This document shows, piece by piece, positions 46,806 to 58,890 of a DNA stretch of 64,000 nt; within the stretch, counting starts at the first letter, position 1, and the number at the start of each line of letters is the position of its first letter. Made by a program: the position numbers and the translations under genes. This DNA comes from Undaria pinnatifida. Taxonomy: Eukaryota > Sar > Phaeophyceae > Laminariales > Alariaceae. Below the pieces are notes generated by a model, which saw only the letters and a list, made by a program, of their open reading frames with translations, had not been told where the DNA came from and ran no database searches. The stretch spans positions 3,721,324 through 3,785,323 of the forward strand of contig JABAKD010000009.1 in the NCBI GenBank assembly GCA_012845835.1, read 5' to 3'.

Positions 46806-47620
46806 GTAGATGGTTTGTAGCCTCGGATCTCAATCACGTTACAGTGTAAAGTTCCTTGCAATTATACGAAGCCCTTGAGAATATGCATTGATATATGCCG
46901 CCGGTACCTTAATATGCGTCGCGGTTGCTATAGGCATACCCCAGAGCACGTATGGCGTTTCGGTACTTGTCAATTGTGGTGCAGTGCACCTCTGACCCGA
47001 GGTAGAAGGCGGTTGATTTTGACAGACATTGAAAGCGCAATCCGCCAAACGCAACCATAGCTTAGGTATGCAGAGAACGATTTTTTGTGGCTGCCGTCGT
47101 TCTACCCCGATAGAAACACCAGCGTTTGAAGCAGAGCGGAATCTCACACCGCCAATCGAATACCATTCCCGGAAAACCCATCTGTGGTTGCTATCTTATA
47201 CCACATTGAATCAACGTAATTGAACGAACATATGTATAAGAGTGGAAGGCCTGCTTGTGACCCCGGGTCTGAATCACCACTGGGAGGGAGCACGAGAGTA
47301 GTGTGAAGGTAAGGAATCGAAAGGAGAAGAAAGACGAAAATGTGAGGTTCTCACACCTTTAGTCGGGTCGTGACATAGTTCGGGGAACGCTCCCCATTTA
47401 TTTTGCCTTGAAACGGCGGTATATGAACACGAGATAAAAGCCGAGACGGAAAATTTCCAGGACCTTTCACTGATCATGGCCCAACCAGCGGGTAGGGTAC
47501 AGAGAGTTTCACAACATGGCGGGTCAGGTCGTTTTTTTTCTTTTTCAATTTCACCAGTGAAGAGGGCGTGTTGCGTACGATCGACGTAGCACTTTGTGGC
47601 TAATACAAAGAAATATTGTT
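46805..47620 (+). repeat. Block J, copy 3
   Basis: Matches 25,040-25,851. Landmarks are GTTGATTTTGACAGACATTG (47,012) and GGGTCGTGACATAGTT (47,364). It runs directly into block L. No gene seen. Confidence 0.7.
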
Positions 47621-49885
47621 TCCTTGATGACCTAAACTCTTTACCCTTATTAACCCAGAGGATATAGTCGGTTTGATATTCTCCCTTTAAAGAAAGCATT
47701 TTCGTAACGCCTCCGTCATACGACTCTCATTCAGATTTATCACACTTTTTTTAAAATTTTTTCAAATCTGTTTGGGGCGCGTGGAGTATAGAGTAGTGTC
47801 GGTCACATGGGGAGCCTCAGGAAAAAAAGGGTGCATCTCCACCGTTACACGTTGCCAAGAGCCAACGATCGTTGTGGCTGATTCGGTGAGGTTTAGGTTT
47901 AGTGTTTTTAAGATGAATGGTTGCAGCCGATGAAGGTTATATATCTGGGTTTTATTTGGGACCAGGATGACCATGTGCTACCCTACAGACACACCAATAC
48001 GTTTACAAGATTCCTCGCAAAAAAACGCGATATGTTTAACACGAAAGCTGAATTTGCTACCGAGGAAAAAAGAATTTGCTATCCAATGAAAACTCCCATG
48101 GCCCGGGTATGCACCAAGAAATATTACAGAATCAAACGAATCATTTCCGGACGAATTTGGAGTTAGAAAGCCCCTCGTTCAGAAACCGGTCCAGCCCCAA
48201 CGTGCATATTTCAAACTAACAGGCATCGCGGGTAGGGTAACGGCTTCGCTCAGGGCCGGAAGTTAGGCGTGTTTAAATGAGTAGACGAAACGTGTGTGTG
48301 ACAACCAGGTTTTCCACTGCAATACTTTCTACCCCTTTTTCTCAGCCAACTAGATCATCAATAACGGTAGAATAAGGCACGAGAAAAACCCGCGCACAAA
48401 TCGGTGATAGATACGTTCCAACTCAAAGAGGTAATGAAGGGCGGACCAAGGTTGTGAAGGTGATCAGACCCATATACCCTCTTGGCGCGTGAATCGGCTT
48501 CAGTGCACGCCCGCAGGGTTTGAGTAAGGCTTTGGATGAGGGAAAAGCGACTTATGAAGTACTTGGCGCCGTTTATTGCGCGCGGGAATCATTGTGGACG
48601 ACAAAACATCCTTACACCGAGACTGATGCAGAGACGACGGCAAATACCGTCTACCAGGCCCTCGTCGATGCACGGGTTGTGAACGAATGATCAATAGTGT
48701 TGCATACCTCGTAAAGAATACTCCTCAAAAAGATTGTTAGTTGGAACGATTTCTGAACTAAGGTGAGCGCGACAGGAATAGGGTATTTGCTCTAAAGTAC
48801 TCCTGACTAACGGGGGTCTACCTCAACTGACGGCTATGCTACCACCCAGGAGTCGTCGGGGTTGTTCTTAGCTAATGATGAAAATCTAGGACACCATTGG
48901 TTCGTGGGAAACGTTGCGTTGTTGTTACATTCAACCGTTGAGAAACTAACATGATTCATCTTATATATTTGGGTACGTGGTTCATTCAGAAGTCCCCGTC
49001 AACCACTTGATATTTGCCCTAAATGACCGTCTACCTTCATCGTATCAAGCATTAACACGAGACCTTTTCTTCAGATACCGAGTTAAATCGTCCAAGCGTT
49101 GACATCACAATGAATGGTAATCAAACCTTGTTTGGGGGTGGCGGAATCGTTTACCGTTGGCCTATAATGGTGTATGACGAAAATGTAACGAAAGATATCT
49201 CGATATATTGTTAAGGTTGACCTATCCCCAACAATGACTTCATCACGGACGTGTTCTTTCGATATGACACGAAATATCCCAGAGTATTTTTTTTATGTGT
49301 GCTTTTTCTTGAACGTCGATACAATCGTCCGCGAATGCGTAAATAGCACTTGCGAAGCGCCGACTGAGGTTCGAGTAAGGGTTATCGGACGCAAGTGACA
49401 AAAAGGAATAATTACTCGTATTCTGAGGTTCCCGACATGAGCAGGTTAATGCTTAGAGAAAAACAAGAAACATGGATGAACGCAAATGTACGAGGTGATG
49501 AGTAATCGCATGGCCTAGACATCAAGCGAAACCGCTCGCGAACCAAGAATGGTATGGCGAATATTTTCAGGGTAAATATACCCTGTCATTCGGACAACGT
49601 TTGAGCCACAAGAAGTTACCCGTATCGCAGCACGCCTGTACAGCCCGCCAAAGGTGGCGCGACGACGACACATCCGTCATTACTGTCAACATCGCTTCAG
49701 ACGCGCGCGACTTTATAAGACACGCGCCGCGATAGAAGTGGCAAAAACGGTTTCTTAACGACGTGGATCTTTAGCTGAAAATACGTCATGATTATTGTTG
49801 TTGGTTTGCAGTAGGGGTTGTCGTAAAGCTAGGGGCCATGAAGATTATCGATCTTCGAAAATATGTCCGTTTTTTTAAGGCAGTC
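47620..49885 (+). repeat. Block L, copy 2
   Basis: Matches 31,432-33,430 and 60,270-62,345. No J-L insertion. No gene seen; the stretch at 48,500-48,700 has an open minus-strand frame of 64 codons only. Confidence 0.7.
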
Positions 49886-51125
49886 GTTTGGTAACGTATA
49901 AGGCGCTTGGAGTCAGGAGTTACAAAACGTATACATGATGCAACTCCACCGTGTTACCTGACGTGCGTCCATAACGCGGTGAGGCTTGTAACATGACGAG
50001 CTGCTTCACCACCATCCGACAATTCACGTCAAAAACAACTCCAACCATGGCCGATATGGGTTATCGTAGGCTGATTGTCCAGAAGATACTATGGTGGACA
50101 GCGCATACCCGGGATACTGTGGGAGGTGTACACACATGTTGACTGCATCGTGTTTCTTATTACACATAACTCTTAAATTAGCTTTAAAACTGTTTTTGTT
50201 GCTGCTTAGAAAAGGTAAACCACTCGCGAGAATGCCTCGTATTGAGTCGCTGACGGCGGACTAAACAACAATAACCCGCCTTGCCGCAGCCGTACTGTCG
50301 TCAACATCGGGTCCGAAGACTTTGGGTAGTTCCTCAGCCGCGGAGCCACTCCGTCGAAAACGCGAAATCGGGGTCCGAAGACTTTGGGTAGTTCCTCAGC
50401 CGCGGAGCCACTCCGTCAAAAACGCGAAATCGTTCATATTTATGAGAAGATAGAGTACGCGTGTTCGAAGCCCGACTTTGTCATTTTTAAGGTTTGTAAC
50501 GTGAGGAGATGTATACCTCGACCTAAAAACCACTATCGAGAAACATGAAGAGGCAACCTATAAACAGATCCATGGGCTAGGTACACGAGAACATTCGGTT
50601 TAGAAAAAATGCGTTCGGACGACTTTGGGGTCGGTGGGCTCCGCCATTTAGAAATCGTTTCCTATGCCTAGCTCAGCACGCGGCATTTTACCCAATATGT
50701 TGGTCTTGTATATCCTCAAAGCAATTCAGGGAGACCGGGGAAATCAGCAATCATGGCGCGTACTACGAGTAGGCATATGCACAATAAACCTTGACACGAA
50801 AAACACGCAAACTTCTGGTGATCGCTACAGGACGTTATGGTTAGGTATATGAAATTCATTCCATCTGGGAACAGCTAACAACGACTTCATGCGTACCCGG
50901 CATTGTTACCATGGAAACCGGTAAAGGCTACAACGAGCATAGGGGTGGTCCACTCCTAAAAAATAGCATTAGTGTGCGGGCAACGAGAATCGTCTCGAAT
51001 TTCAGCCGGTTGGCGCTATTGTTGTGTTTTCCGTTCGACAACATGCATCTTGAACTTCAGCATTTGACCACTAAGAAACGTTGCTACACAGAGGAGATGA
51101 AACCCACAGGGAATCTACATTAATG
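49886..51125 (+). repeat. Block A, copy 3
   Basis: Anchor at 49,909. Contains a recent internal 62-bp tandem duplication (50,309-50,432). Confidence 0.75.
50309..50432 (+). repeat. 62-bp tandem duplication
   Basis: GGGTCCGAAGACTTTGGGTA begins both units (50,309 and 50,371); they differ by about one base. Confidence 0.85.
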
Positions 51126-51590
51126 GGTAGTACATGTCCTCACCTGACAAACCAAAGTGACAGACAAAGCCATGTTTATTGCGTTTGATATGCATAATTT
51201 AGAATTTTTGTCGGGATGGGGGTCCCAGAGGATTCTATGGGTATGAAAAGACGAGCCCCCCAAGACCAGTGTTGGCTGCACCTGGACGCGTGACCGCTAG
51301 GAAAAGGGCACGACGAACACAAGCGAGTTAGGGCTTATGCCAATGACGTCGACAGACATAAAGTAGTCCCTAGATATGTCGCCAAGCCGGGCATTTAGGT
51401 ATTGTACGCCTGTCAGTTGTCTGCAGGGGCACGGGATCAACCCTGGCCAAGGGACCCCCAACTCTTGGGAATATTGGACATCGACTTGCTGGCCTATACT
51501 GGCCACCCGGATAACGGGCGGGGGGATACGTATCCTATGCACGTGGTGGAGTATTGACTACGAACTATACTCGAATATGTACGAGTAATG
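51125..51590 (+). repeat. Block B leader, copy 2
   Basis: Matches 1,230-1,640, including GTCGTCTGCAGGGGCAC-type sequence near 51,417. No gene seen. Confidence 0.6.
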
Positions 51591-52140
51591 CCGGGTGCAC
51601 AATGGCATACCATTCTGCCACCTACAACAGCTGATGTGTAGTCGCGGCGAACGCGTCAGGGCAGGTCGCCTTCACATGCCACTGGACAGAACCGACAATG
51701 CATTGCGCCAAAGAATCGCTGATGCAGGCGAGGTTCTGCTTCGCCTCTTTTTTCATAATCTATATACATACCGGGCCGTAACCAGCGAATTTCAGTCGTA
51801 CGAATAGGTCGTACAAGTAACACCTGGCGCTCAATGGCTATATCATCCGGCCAGCAACAGTCGCCTCGGTGGAGTAAGGGCGATGGTGGGTGGTGTCGCC
51901 CTCATAGGCAATTTGAAAGGGATCCTTCTGCATTATATACTACGGCCGCTGATGCAGGTAGTTGTCTACTCTTCCTTTGCTTCTGTAACCCGGGGTTACA
52001 CAAAAACGTTACTTACAACTTTTTGTCCCAAGTTTAATGCACGTCGTGCAACGGCTGTGCCACGTCGCTAGCAAAAATCGCCGCTGTGGAGTCATAGCGA
52101 GCGCGTAATAATGGACTCGCCCCCACAAATGGTTGAACGA
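51590..52140 (+). repeat. Tandem satellite of about 220 bp, 2-3 copies
   Basis: GTCGCGGCGAACGC near 51,640 and its relatives near 51,865 and 52,080 give periods of about 229 and 217. It ends abruptly against the LINE at about 52,145. Confidence 0.65.
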
Positions 52141-52179
52141 AACCTCGTCTCACGCCGGCAGAGTACTGCTTGAAGTCAT

Positions 52180-53560
52180 CGCGAGTGGCCAAAGTGACTA
52201 TTGCGAACACGAGAACATTCTGGCTGAGGAACAATGTTGGTTCAGCCCCAGCGCTCGACGGTTGACATGATGTTCCTATACCGACGACTGCATGAACTGG
52301 CACGGACGGAGGCCCCCTTGTACTCGTGCTTTATCAATCTTACTAAAGCTTATGACTCCGTCAACCAAATCTTTCTGTGACATACCTTAGCTTGTTCCGA
52401 CGTTCAACCGAGAATGCTCGCCGTCACCCGTGAATTCAAAACGGCATTGAAGCATGCGTGCAGTTCCAAGATGGAGAGTGTTCAAACAAATTTGACGCGT
52501 GGCAAGGCCTCAGGCAAGGATTCCTTCTCGCACCACTGCTCTTCAACATGCTTTTTACGGCGGTATTGAGCGCCGACAAGAAAGGTTTCATCGACGATGC
52601 AGCAATAATGAAAAACATGGCACAACTCTAACGAAAGATGGTGGAAGGCGAGGACAAGGGCACTTCTCGCACAGGCCAGATCGACGGCCGAAGGGGAAAG
52701 GAGAAGCAGGAGGTGCAGATAGTATGGAGTATGCTGTACGCTGACGATGAGGGCATCGCATCGCGAACAACGGAAGGGCTCGGGAGGATGACGACGGTGA
52801 TCGTGACTGGGCGCTCGGCGTTCGGGCTTACGGTTTCCGAGGCGAAAACAGAGATTATGTGCGTGAAAACCAAAGACGGGGGGGAGGTGTCGTGAACAAT
52901 CAATGCCGCCGGCCAGGTGTGAAAACAATGTTGACAAGTTTGAGTACTTTGGCGGGGCTACCACCGCAGAAAGAGACCCTAAAACTAAAATAACGCGGCG
53001 TCTTCAGAGGACTTGGTCGTGCTTCCAGCTGTACAAGATGTAAACCTATGATCTCCCGGGTGTGCGCTTACGGTTGAAGGTGGGGTTACTGAAAGTCGAG
53101 GTTATCAAGACACCACTACACTGTTGCGTGACATGGAGCCGGAACAAGCCTGACTATGACACACTACAACGAGGTCACCACTCCATGCTCCTCCGATGCC
53201 CCGCATTACGGAGCTGGAAAAGCGACGACCACACCCTATCGTACGCCAACTGGCTTGCCGCGATAGCTTCCGAAAGGATAGAGACGTAAAGCGCGAACGA
53301 AGGGTGGAATCGTGGCACGAATAAGGGAGGAGCGTCTGCCACAGAGGGTAATATTGAAAGAGCTGGTTGGCGGTATGGGCTAATCAGGGGGGCAAGAGAA
53401 TGACTGACTAGAGAATCTAAAAGAGAATATGTCGGTCTTTGGAACGAAATTCGAAGGGTGGCGAAAAGCTTCTCAGAAGGCCGACAGACGGTTTCGACGA
53501 ATAGAGGAGGGGGCCGAGTTATTTATGCGTAAATGTCACGAGCCGGTGTGACGCAGAGCT
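52180..53560 (+). pseudogene. Reverse transcriptase remnant, LINE copy 3
   Basis: Best preserved of the three copies. Motif A reads CFINLTKAYDSV (about 52,328-52,363), with Asn replacing the catalytic Asp. Motif B reads QGLRQGFLLAPLLFNM (about 52,501-52,548) and motif C YADDEG (52,738-52,755), followed by FGLTVSEAKTEIMCVK. A C-terminal stretch is open at 53,062-53,289. Frame changes and stops separate these pieces. In non-LTR elements this protein copies element RNA onto nicked DNA; this copy is dead. Confidence 0.8.
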
Positions 53561-54246
53561 GCAGAGCAACGTGCAAACGCCACGGCAACACCGTCCATGG
53601 TCTGCATCTCTAAGCGGCTGGGGAGAGTGGGAAGGGCGGGAAGGTGGCAGGGAAGGTAGGGGGGGCGGAGGGAGGTAAGGGGAGCGTCCTGCCCAAGAGC
53701 TGGTAGCCTGGGTCTGGCCATCATCGTCTTGAAATTTGTGTGCCTTTCCCATGACCGTCAACAGATCGCGCAAGGCCACCCTGGCTTTTTCGCCTCGCTG
53801 CATTCTCTCCCCTGTACCATTCATGCAGCTGATACCGTCTATGAGCCTAATGGGGTCTTTAGTCAGTTCCTAGGGTCTATTAGTATGAGGATATTTTCTA
53901 TTTTCCTTTTGCTTGCTTCTCATTGTCTCGTCAATTCTTGCTTTTTTGGTATTTTCTTTATTTCCTTTCTTTTCGCCTCTTAGTATATCCTTTCCGTTCA
54001 TCTACTTTTCTCTCTTTTTTTTCATGTTCTTTATCTCAATAGGCTTGCGTCCGGCGTTAGTGTGGGTAGTGATACATACTACGTGCAATATATACGTGGT
54101 AGTATTTCTTAGGTGGCAAGCGATGTAGTCGATATTTCAAGGCAAGAGGAGTGAGATGTATGCCCCAGTATGGACCTGACACGTCGTAGGGTGACTCCCG
54201 ACTTGATAGTTTTGTATGTTTATGGCGCAGATATGAATTGCGTCAT

Positions 54247-54365
54247 CTGCGATATATACACAACCCGTATTACGCGCGATCGGAATATCACACACAGCTT
54301 GCAAAGATGAGTTTCGACAAAATATTCTATCTCACAGCTGGAGTATATTTCAAAATTTAATATAA
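54247..54365 (+). mobile_element. D-family remnant in LINE copy 3
   Basis: Contains CGCGCGATCGGAATATCACA (54,274) and GATGAGTTTCGACAAAATATT-like sequence, matching the right end of the D element at 20,600-20,705. Most of the element is gone. Confidence 0.6.
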
Positions 54366-54484
54366 ATACATGTGTGCCACCTTTGATTTGTCTGTGTTCA
54401 ATCCCTGGGATATTAGCTCCAGAGTGACCGGAGTTTGTCCTGTGACAGCGGACAGCAGCAACAACAACAACAATAACAATTAAA

Positions 54485-55380
54485 ATGATAGTCAACGGAG
54501 ACCGTCGTTACAGGAGGACAGCAGGGAGGTTGCCTCAATTGAGGCATAGCCGTAGTCCCCCAAGGCCGATGACCCCCCTATCCTCAATATGCCGCGGCAG
54601 AACACGTGAAGGCTTCACTGATCAGTCAGACATCGCGTGAACAGAAGGCGAAGGGCAAACGCGAGGCTCGGTGAGGTGACTGGAACGCCGCGTGAAGGGT
54701 GAGGCTCATGATACAAAAGAACCCTTGTGACGCGGACCTCCGAACCACGTGCGACCTCTATTGCTCACCTGATGGAGATTTCGGCAGGATTGACTTATAC
54801 AATTTTGTGGCTACTTCCAGAGACAGCAGGAATTGGCATCCCTTTTCAGCCGACGTCTTTCTTTAATTCTCAGACATTCTAGCCATGCTACTTCCGCAAC
54901 GCTTGTACGCTTGTGCGCTTCGAGGTTTAACGATAAGCTTGGACAAGAAAAAAGAGAATGTTTGTACTGCTTGCGAAAACAAGTGGAAGCAAAAGTTGGT
55001 AATTACTTCGCGAATGCGTCAGGTTTTCGTAAACTAGCGTTAAAGGTAATATTGTTCCGATATTTGGGTGATCTAGTTTCGGCATTTTAAATGAAGGTAT
55101 AGTTTGGATATACCGTAGTCACCCTAACATATTATGACACCTCAACTACTTCCCCTCTGACTCATTAGTCCTCAAATAACGTCCTGCCTTCAAAGCGGAA
55201 GAACGACACAACAGCCGAGCACAGGGCACCTGCTGATGGTCAACGCGGCAATGTAAAGGTCCGTGTTGTTATCGAGGCAAGTTTTGTCGTGTTCCATTGT
55301 GTATGTTTTCGATATCAACACATGAACATTGAAATCATGGCAGGAAATATAAGTTATACATACCACGGTATATACTGATT
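54485..55380 (+). repeat. Block F, copy 4 (right half)
   Basis: Starts after the LINE tail as in unit 1 (20,870). GAACAGAAGGCGAAGGGCAA near 54,640 corresponds to 21,012. No gene seen. Confidence 0.7.
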
Positions 55381-56280
55381 GACATACCCTCTCCTCCATT
55401 ATTCTGTGCGAACTTCCTAATTTCTTCCAAAAACGACAGTTTTTGATGAACCGACACGAACTCGGATTACTTAGCTTTGGATGATTTCCACTCCCAATAT
55501 CAAACGATAGCGAGAGGATGGTCCGTACGTTACTCAAAAATAAGGGATCAACTACTTGGTACAATAGAGGTATACAATTTGCTGAAGCAAATACGTTTAA
55601 CCCCCAGATAGATTCGTTCGCGACCGATAAACTACCCGTTGTCTTTTACACCCCTTCTTGCATTTCCAATGTTCAGCCATGTGCGGCTGTCCGTCAGGTA
55701 ATTATATTTTTGGTTGTGTCCTCCAAACCGGGTTTTGTTTGTGGTATGGCAATTTTCAAGTATAGAGCCTAGGAAAAATAGGGGGGCATCCTTGCCCCGC
55801 TATTCCTTCACTAGTACCATATCCGACAAACACTATACCTTGTCTTCAGGACAACGCATCCTACGACTATGGCGGGTTACACGCGTCAACCAAATATGGT
55901 TCTGGTTGGCGTAGCTCCTGAAGCATGTAGTACCGTTTGTGTATTATACCTTATCACATTAATCGTTATACATCCACTTGGCCATTAATATCTTGGTAGG
56001 AGTTCATTCCCACCGTCCTCGGAATATATCTTCGTTTGAGCCTCAGAAAATGTACATATTCGGACGTATATCATTCATTGCCTCACATGGTGTGGATCGT
56101 TCAAGAGTACTGACTACGCAGTTGCGTTCGAGTGGGGAAAAAATTGTTTTTCTTTGTGTTCGTACGAGGGCGGTTTACGCAAAAGCAGGCGATGCACCCG
56201 CGCTCAACCATGACGCATGCAACGATAAAGGTGGCAAATTTCGCAAAAACGTGTTCCGTTTATCGGGGATTCTCAAATAA
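55380..56280 (+). repeat. Block H, copy 3 (uninterrupted)
   Basis: Matches 21,730-22,655; GAGAGGATGGTCCGTACGTT near 55,511. Second empty site, near 56,016, for the OTU-Pif1 insertion. A 100-codon frame at 55,978-56,280 is not open in the other copies. Confidence 0.7.
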
Positions 56281-56600
56281 ATCAATCGCTGTAACGACTA
56301 CCACACTACCCCGTGTCGTTGGCACCCCAATGTTTATGTGATATGTATCATACGCAAGCCATTATTTTTATTATCGGGGTGGACTTTCCATCTATCTCAA
56401 AGTCGCGTTTGAAGAGACATGCAGCATCCCTGATACAAGGATGCACATCGAGGACATGGCCCATCCTCGTGTGGGGAGAGTTGCAGAGGTGGCGTGGACG
56501 GACCAGTGCACATTACTTGAGATGGAGAAGAAAAAATGACAGCTTGGAAAAAAATGCTTACGTACAAAACGGGAAAACATAATAAGAGAAAGAAAAAAAA
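56280..56600 (+). repeat. Block I, copy 4
   Basis: Matches 16,800-17,130; ACAAGGATGCACATCG at about 56,435. No gene seen. Confidence 0.65.
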
Positions 56601-57335
56601 CAGATAATAACGACATATAAGGAAATAAAAAGAGGAGAAATGGAGTTTTCGACGTGGGGTGCGCTCTAACGTGATCCCCACCGTAATAATACGCGCATGC
56701 TACGGGCATATGTACCCTACATTTGGTCGTTCTAGCCGACAGACCATCCTAGAGTATAGTTTGTCATAAATACTCCCTGTGACATTCCCCGATACTCAAA
56801 GTCATAAGCTATTTACAACCTTAGTATAGTATACACCGACCGAAAAAAAAAACGCGGTTCCTCGCATATTGTATGTCTCCCCATTAAAACTAATTCGCGT
56901 AGTGCGCTGAGGTCAGCTTTTGCCCATCAACTAAATAGTAGTCGACTTCAGCTATTCCATGTTTATTTAGGTCTCCTTCAGTGAGCGATCCGTCGCTAGA
57001 GACGTCTGAGACTCGGGAATATGATCACAAATGGTACGCCATACTCAGACTGTGCATAACCAGCGGCAACATGGATGTACTCATGCCTGTCGAAAAAAAA
57101 AAGAAAACGCGTGCAATGACAAACCCAGACCTACAATATTCACAGCTGTGATACGTAAGTAAATATGTCATGAACGACACGCGCGGTGTAATCACCTGTG
57201 AGAAAGAGTCAAGAAAAAAATCGCAAACCAGAAATTACACCTAGAGCAAATGATACCAACGAAAGTATAAAACTGTGGACACTGGCCCACTACAGTGAAC
57301 GGGGCCGCGATTCACTAAAATAAATTATTATGTGT
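56600..57335. other. No gene or clear repeat
   Basis: AT-rich, several short A runs, no frame of note. Confidence 0.4.
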
Positions 57336-57570
57336 GTATGAAAGCTGAATGCAACTGTGAGATTGCAAATTTTGTGCGATCCTCGTCTTTACATGCTGTG
57401 TGTGTTGATTAATCTCGCTATTTACTAGGTGTGTGTCCTCACTATTGATCTAGGTCGGCGACTTCGCTAAGGCCAAACGTTGATCAGAGTGAACAGAGTG
57501 ACGTTAATCAATATTTCCACAGAGAATGTATAACCCCTTTTTGAGGGAGGCAACACCAATGACTACTGTA
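57335..57570 (-). mobile_element. D-family element, copy in unit 3
   Basis: Same orientation as 43,212-43,538; GTGTGTGTCCTCA-type sequence and TAGGTCGGCGACTTCGC near 57,451. It has lost the exact CCGATCGCGCG motif. A G-rich stretch follows at 57,617-57,650. Confidence 0.55.
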
Positions 57571-57639
57571 GAGTTCAATATTACACATATACCCTGTAGT
57601 CTTACGCCATGAGAAAGGGGGGGTGGGGGCGGTAACACA

Positions 57640-58400
57640 GAAGGGTGAGGGGGTACTCACTGGTTGCTTGGCCAGGTCATATGACTATTGATCGCGCATC
57701 CCTTCGAGAACGAACACCGTTTCCACTTCTAGTAGCAACACCTTCAACATATGGGCGCTCAATACCTTTTCTCCACGTACTACATATACGCGGTTAGTTT
57801 ATCCTTTGCCCTTCCAGTTTCTCCGCCTGTACCCACAATCTGTTTGTTGGAATAGCGATTGTATCCTCGTTTCATTCAACGATTAGTCTAAACAACTCTT
57901 CCATGTCACATTTGTCCAATTTCCTCTTCAACTCCTCGAACGCATGCCCGTCCTCCGTTTCTATTTTACATTCACATACTGTGTGAGTCTTACTTTCTAG
58001 TTTTGTGCCACACAGGCAAATATACACCTGCATCCACGTACTCCTTCTCGTGACTACTGGTATATCTGTTTCTTTTTTCTGTTTGCTCCAGGTTTCCTAC
58101 ACAAAACCGAAACTGAAGTGTTTTTCGTACGCCATTGCGCCGTGTACGTTTTATTCAAATTTCTTCGTCCAACCCCCCGTTTATCTCTATTCGAGTATTT
58201 CTCCAGTATGACATTTTTTTTTTGCCCTGGTCTTTTCCTTCGTTCCACCCTTTGTATTACTCTTGTCTTGTACAGGCCAATATTCTCTCTGGACGGTACT
58301 ATTTCTAAGTCTCCTCCTAAACTTTTGAATGTTTTTTCTGCGGTCTACGGTAGGCCGTTCACATCAATGATTAGCACACCAGATATTTTGCGGTAAAAAT
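57640..58400 (-). pseudogene. Possible LINE C-terminal remnant, minus strand
   Basis: On the minus strand a frame from about 58,050 to 57,880 reads CLCGTKLESKTHTVCECK and then an acidic/basic helical stretch, FEELKRKLDKCDMEELFRLI. A Cys/His cluster of this kind, followed by such a helix, is common at the C-terminus of non-LTR retrotransposon proteins. Upstream, 58,248-58,054 is basic and open. No RT motif is visible, so the call rests on the Cys/His cluster alone. Confidence 0.3.
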
Positions 58401-58890
58401 CCTTATGAGTTGTAAGCTGAACATCAACGAATGGCATAAAACGTTTCAAGACCTGTCGTTGGGTCCTCCTTGGGGAGATAATACCAGGTTGCCATCGTCT
58501 ACTGCATCAGCCACAAACAGTCATTTTGGGCGCCGAGTTTACGGGATCTCGCCACCTCGCAGGCGCCGGGTCTCCTTCATCTTGGTTTGTGATAGGCATG
58601 TGACGCTCGTACTCAGAATAGACGACTAGAAATTCGACCCTATTGTCGAAGATAAAAACATCACCATAAAAACAAAAGGGTTTAGCCCCGTCTATCGCCA
58701 ACTTGACGTCCTGGTTTAACAGGCCACCGGGTCGGCCTCGAAGTCTGTGGTTACCCAACATGAAAACTGGACTTGGCCAACGCCGGGTCGTCGCGCTCAA
58801 GGTGGTGTAGAGTTTCTCATGGCCTTCGTCTGTTGTATCCAACCAAGACAAAAACGAGGGCTTCTTGAGCACCTCTGTACCTCTCACCCG
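58400..58890. other. No gene seen
   Basis: A 152-codon minus frame (58,507-58,965) overlaps the start of block J and shows no motif. Confidence 0.35.

Larger units (their letters stand above)
33431..49885 (+). repeat. Macro-repeat unit 2
   Basis: Block order is A, C, E (interrupted by a copia element), F, a partial F, I, D, K (followed by a LINE insertion), M, J, L. A runs directly into C here, whereas about 5 kb lies between them in unit 1. J runs directly into L, whereas 5.6 kb lies between them in unit 1. Confidence 0.7.
52145..54485 (+). mobile_element. LINE-type retrotransposon, copy 3 (5'-truncated)
   Basis: Collinear with copy 1 from its 5' end (AGTCATCGCGAGT near 52,176 and AGCCATCGCGAGT near 18,037) to the CAA-rich tail (54,455-54,480). 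It has a weaker G-rich tract (53,622-53,690), the T-rich tract (53,885-54,045) and a hairpin region near 54,068-54,110. A D-family remnant sits at 54,247-54,365, matching the larger D in copy 1. Confidence 0.75.

Noticed and set aside
48500-48694. Coding remnant in block L (plus strand near 48,520-48,690)
   Set aside because: One copy reads smoothly for about 55 codons, but the other two copies are out of frame and no family was recognised.
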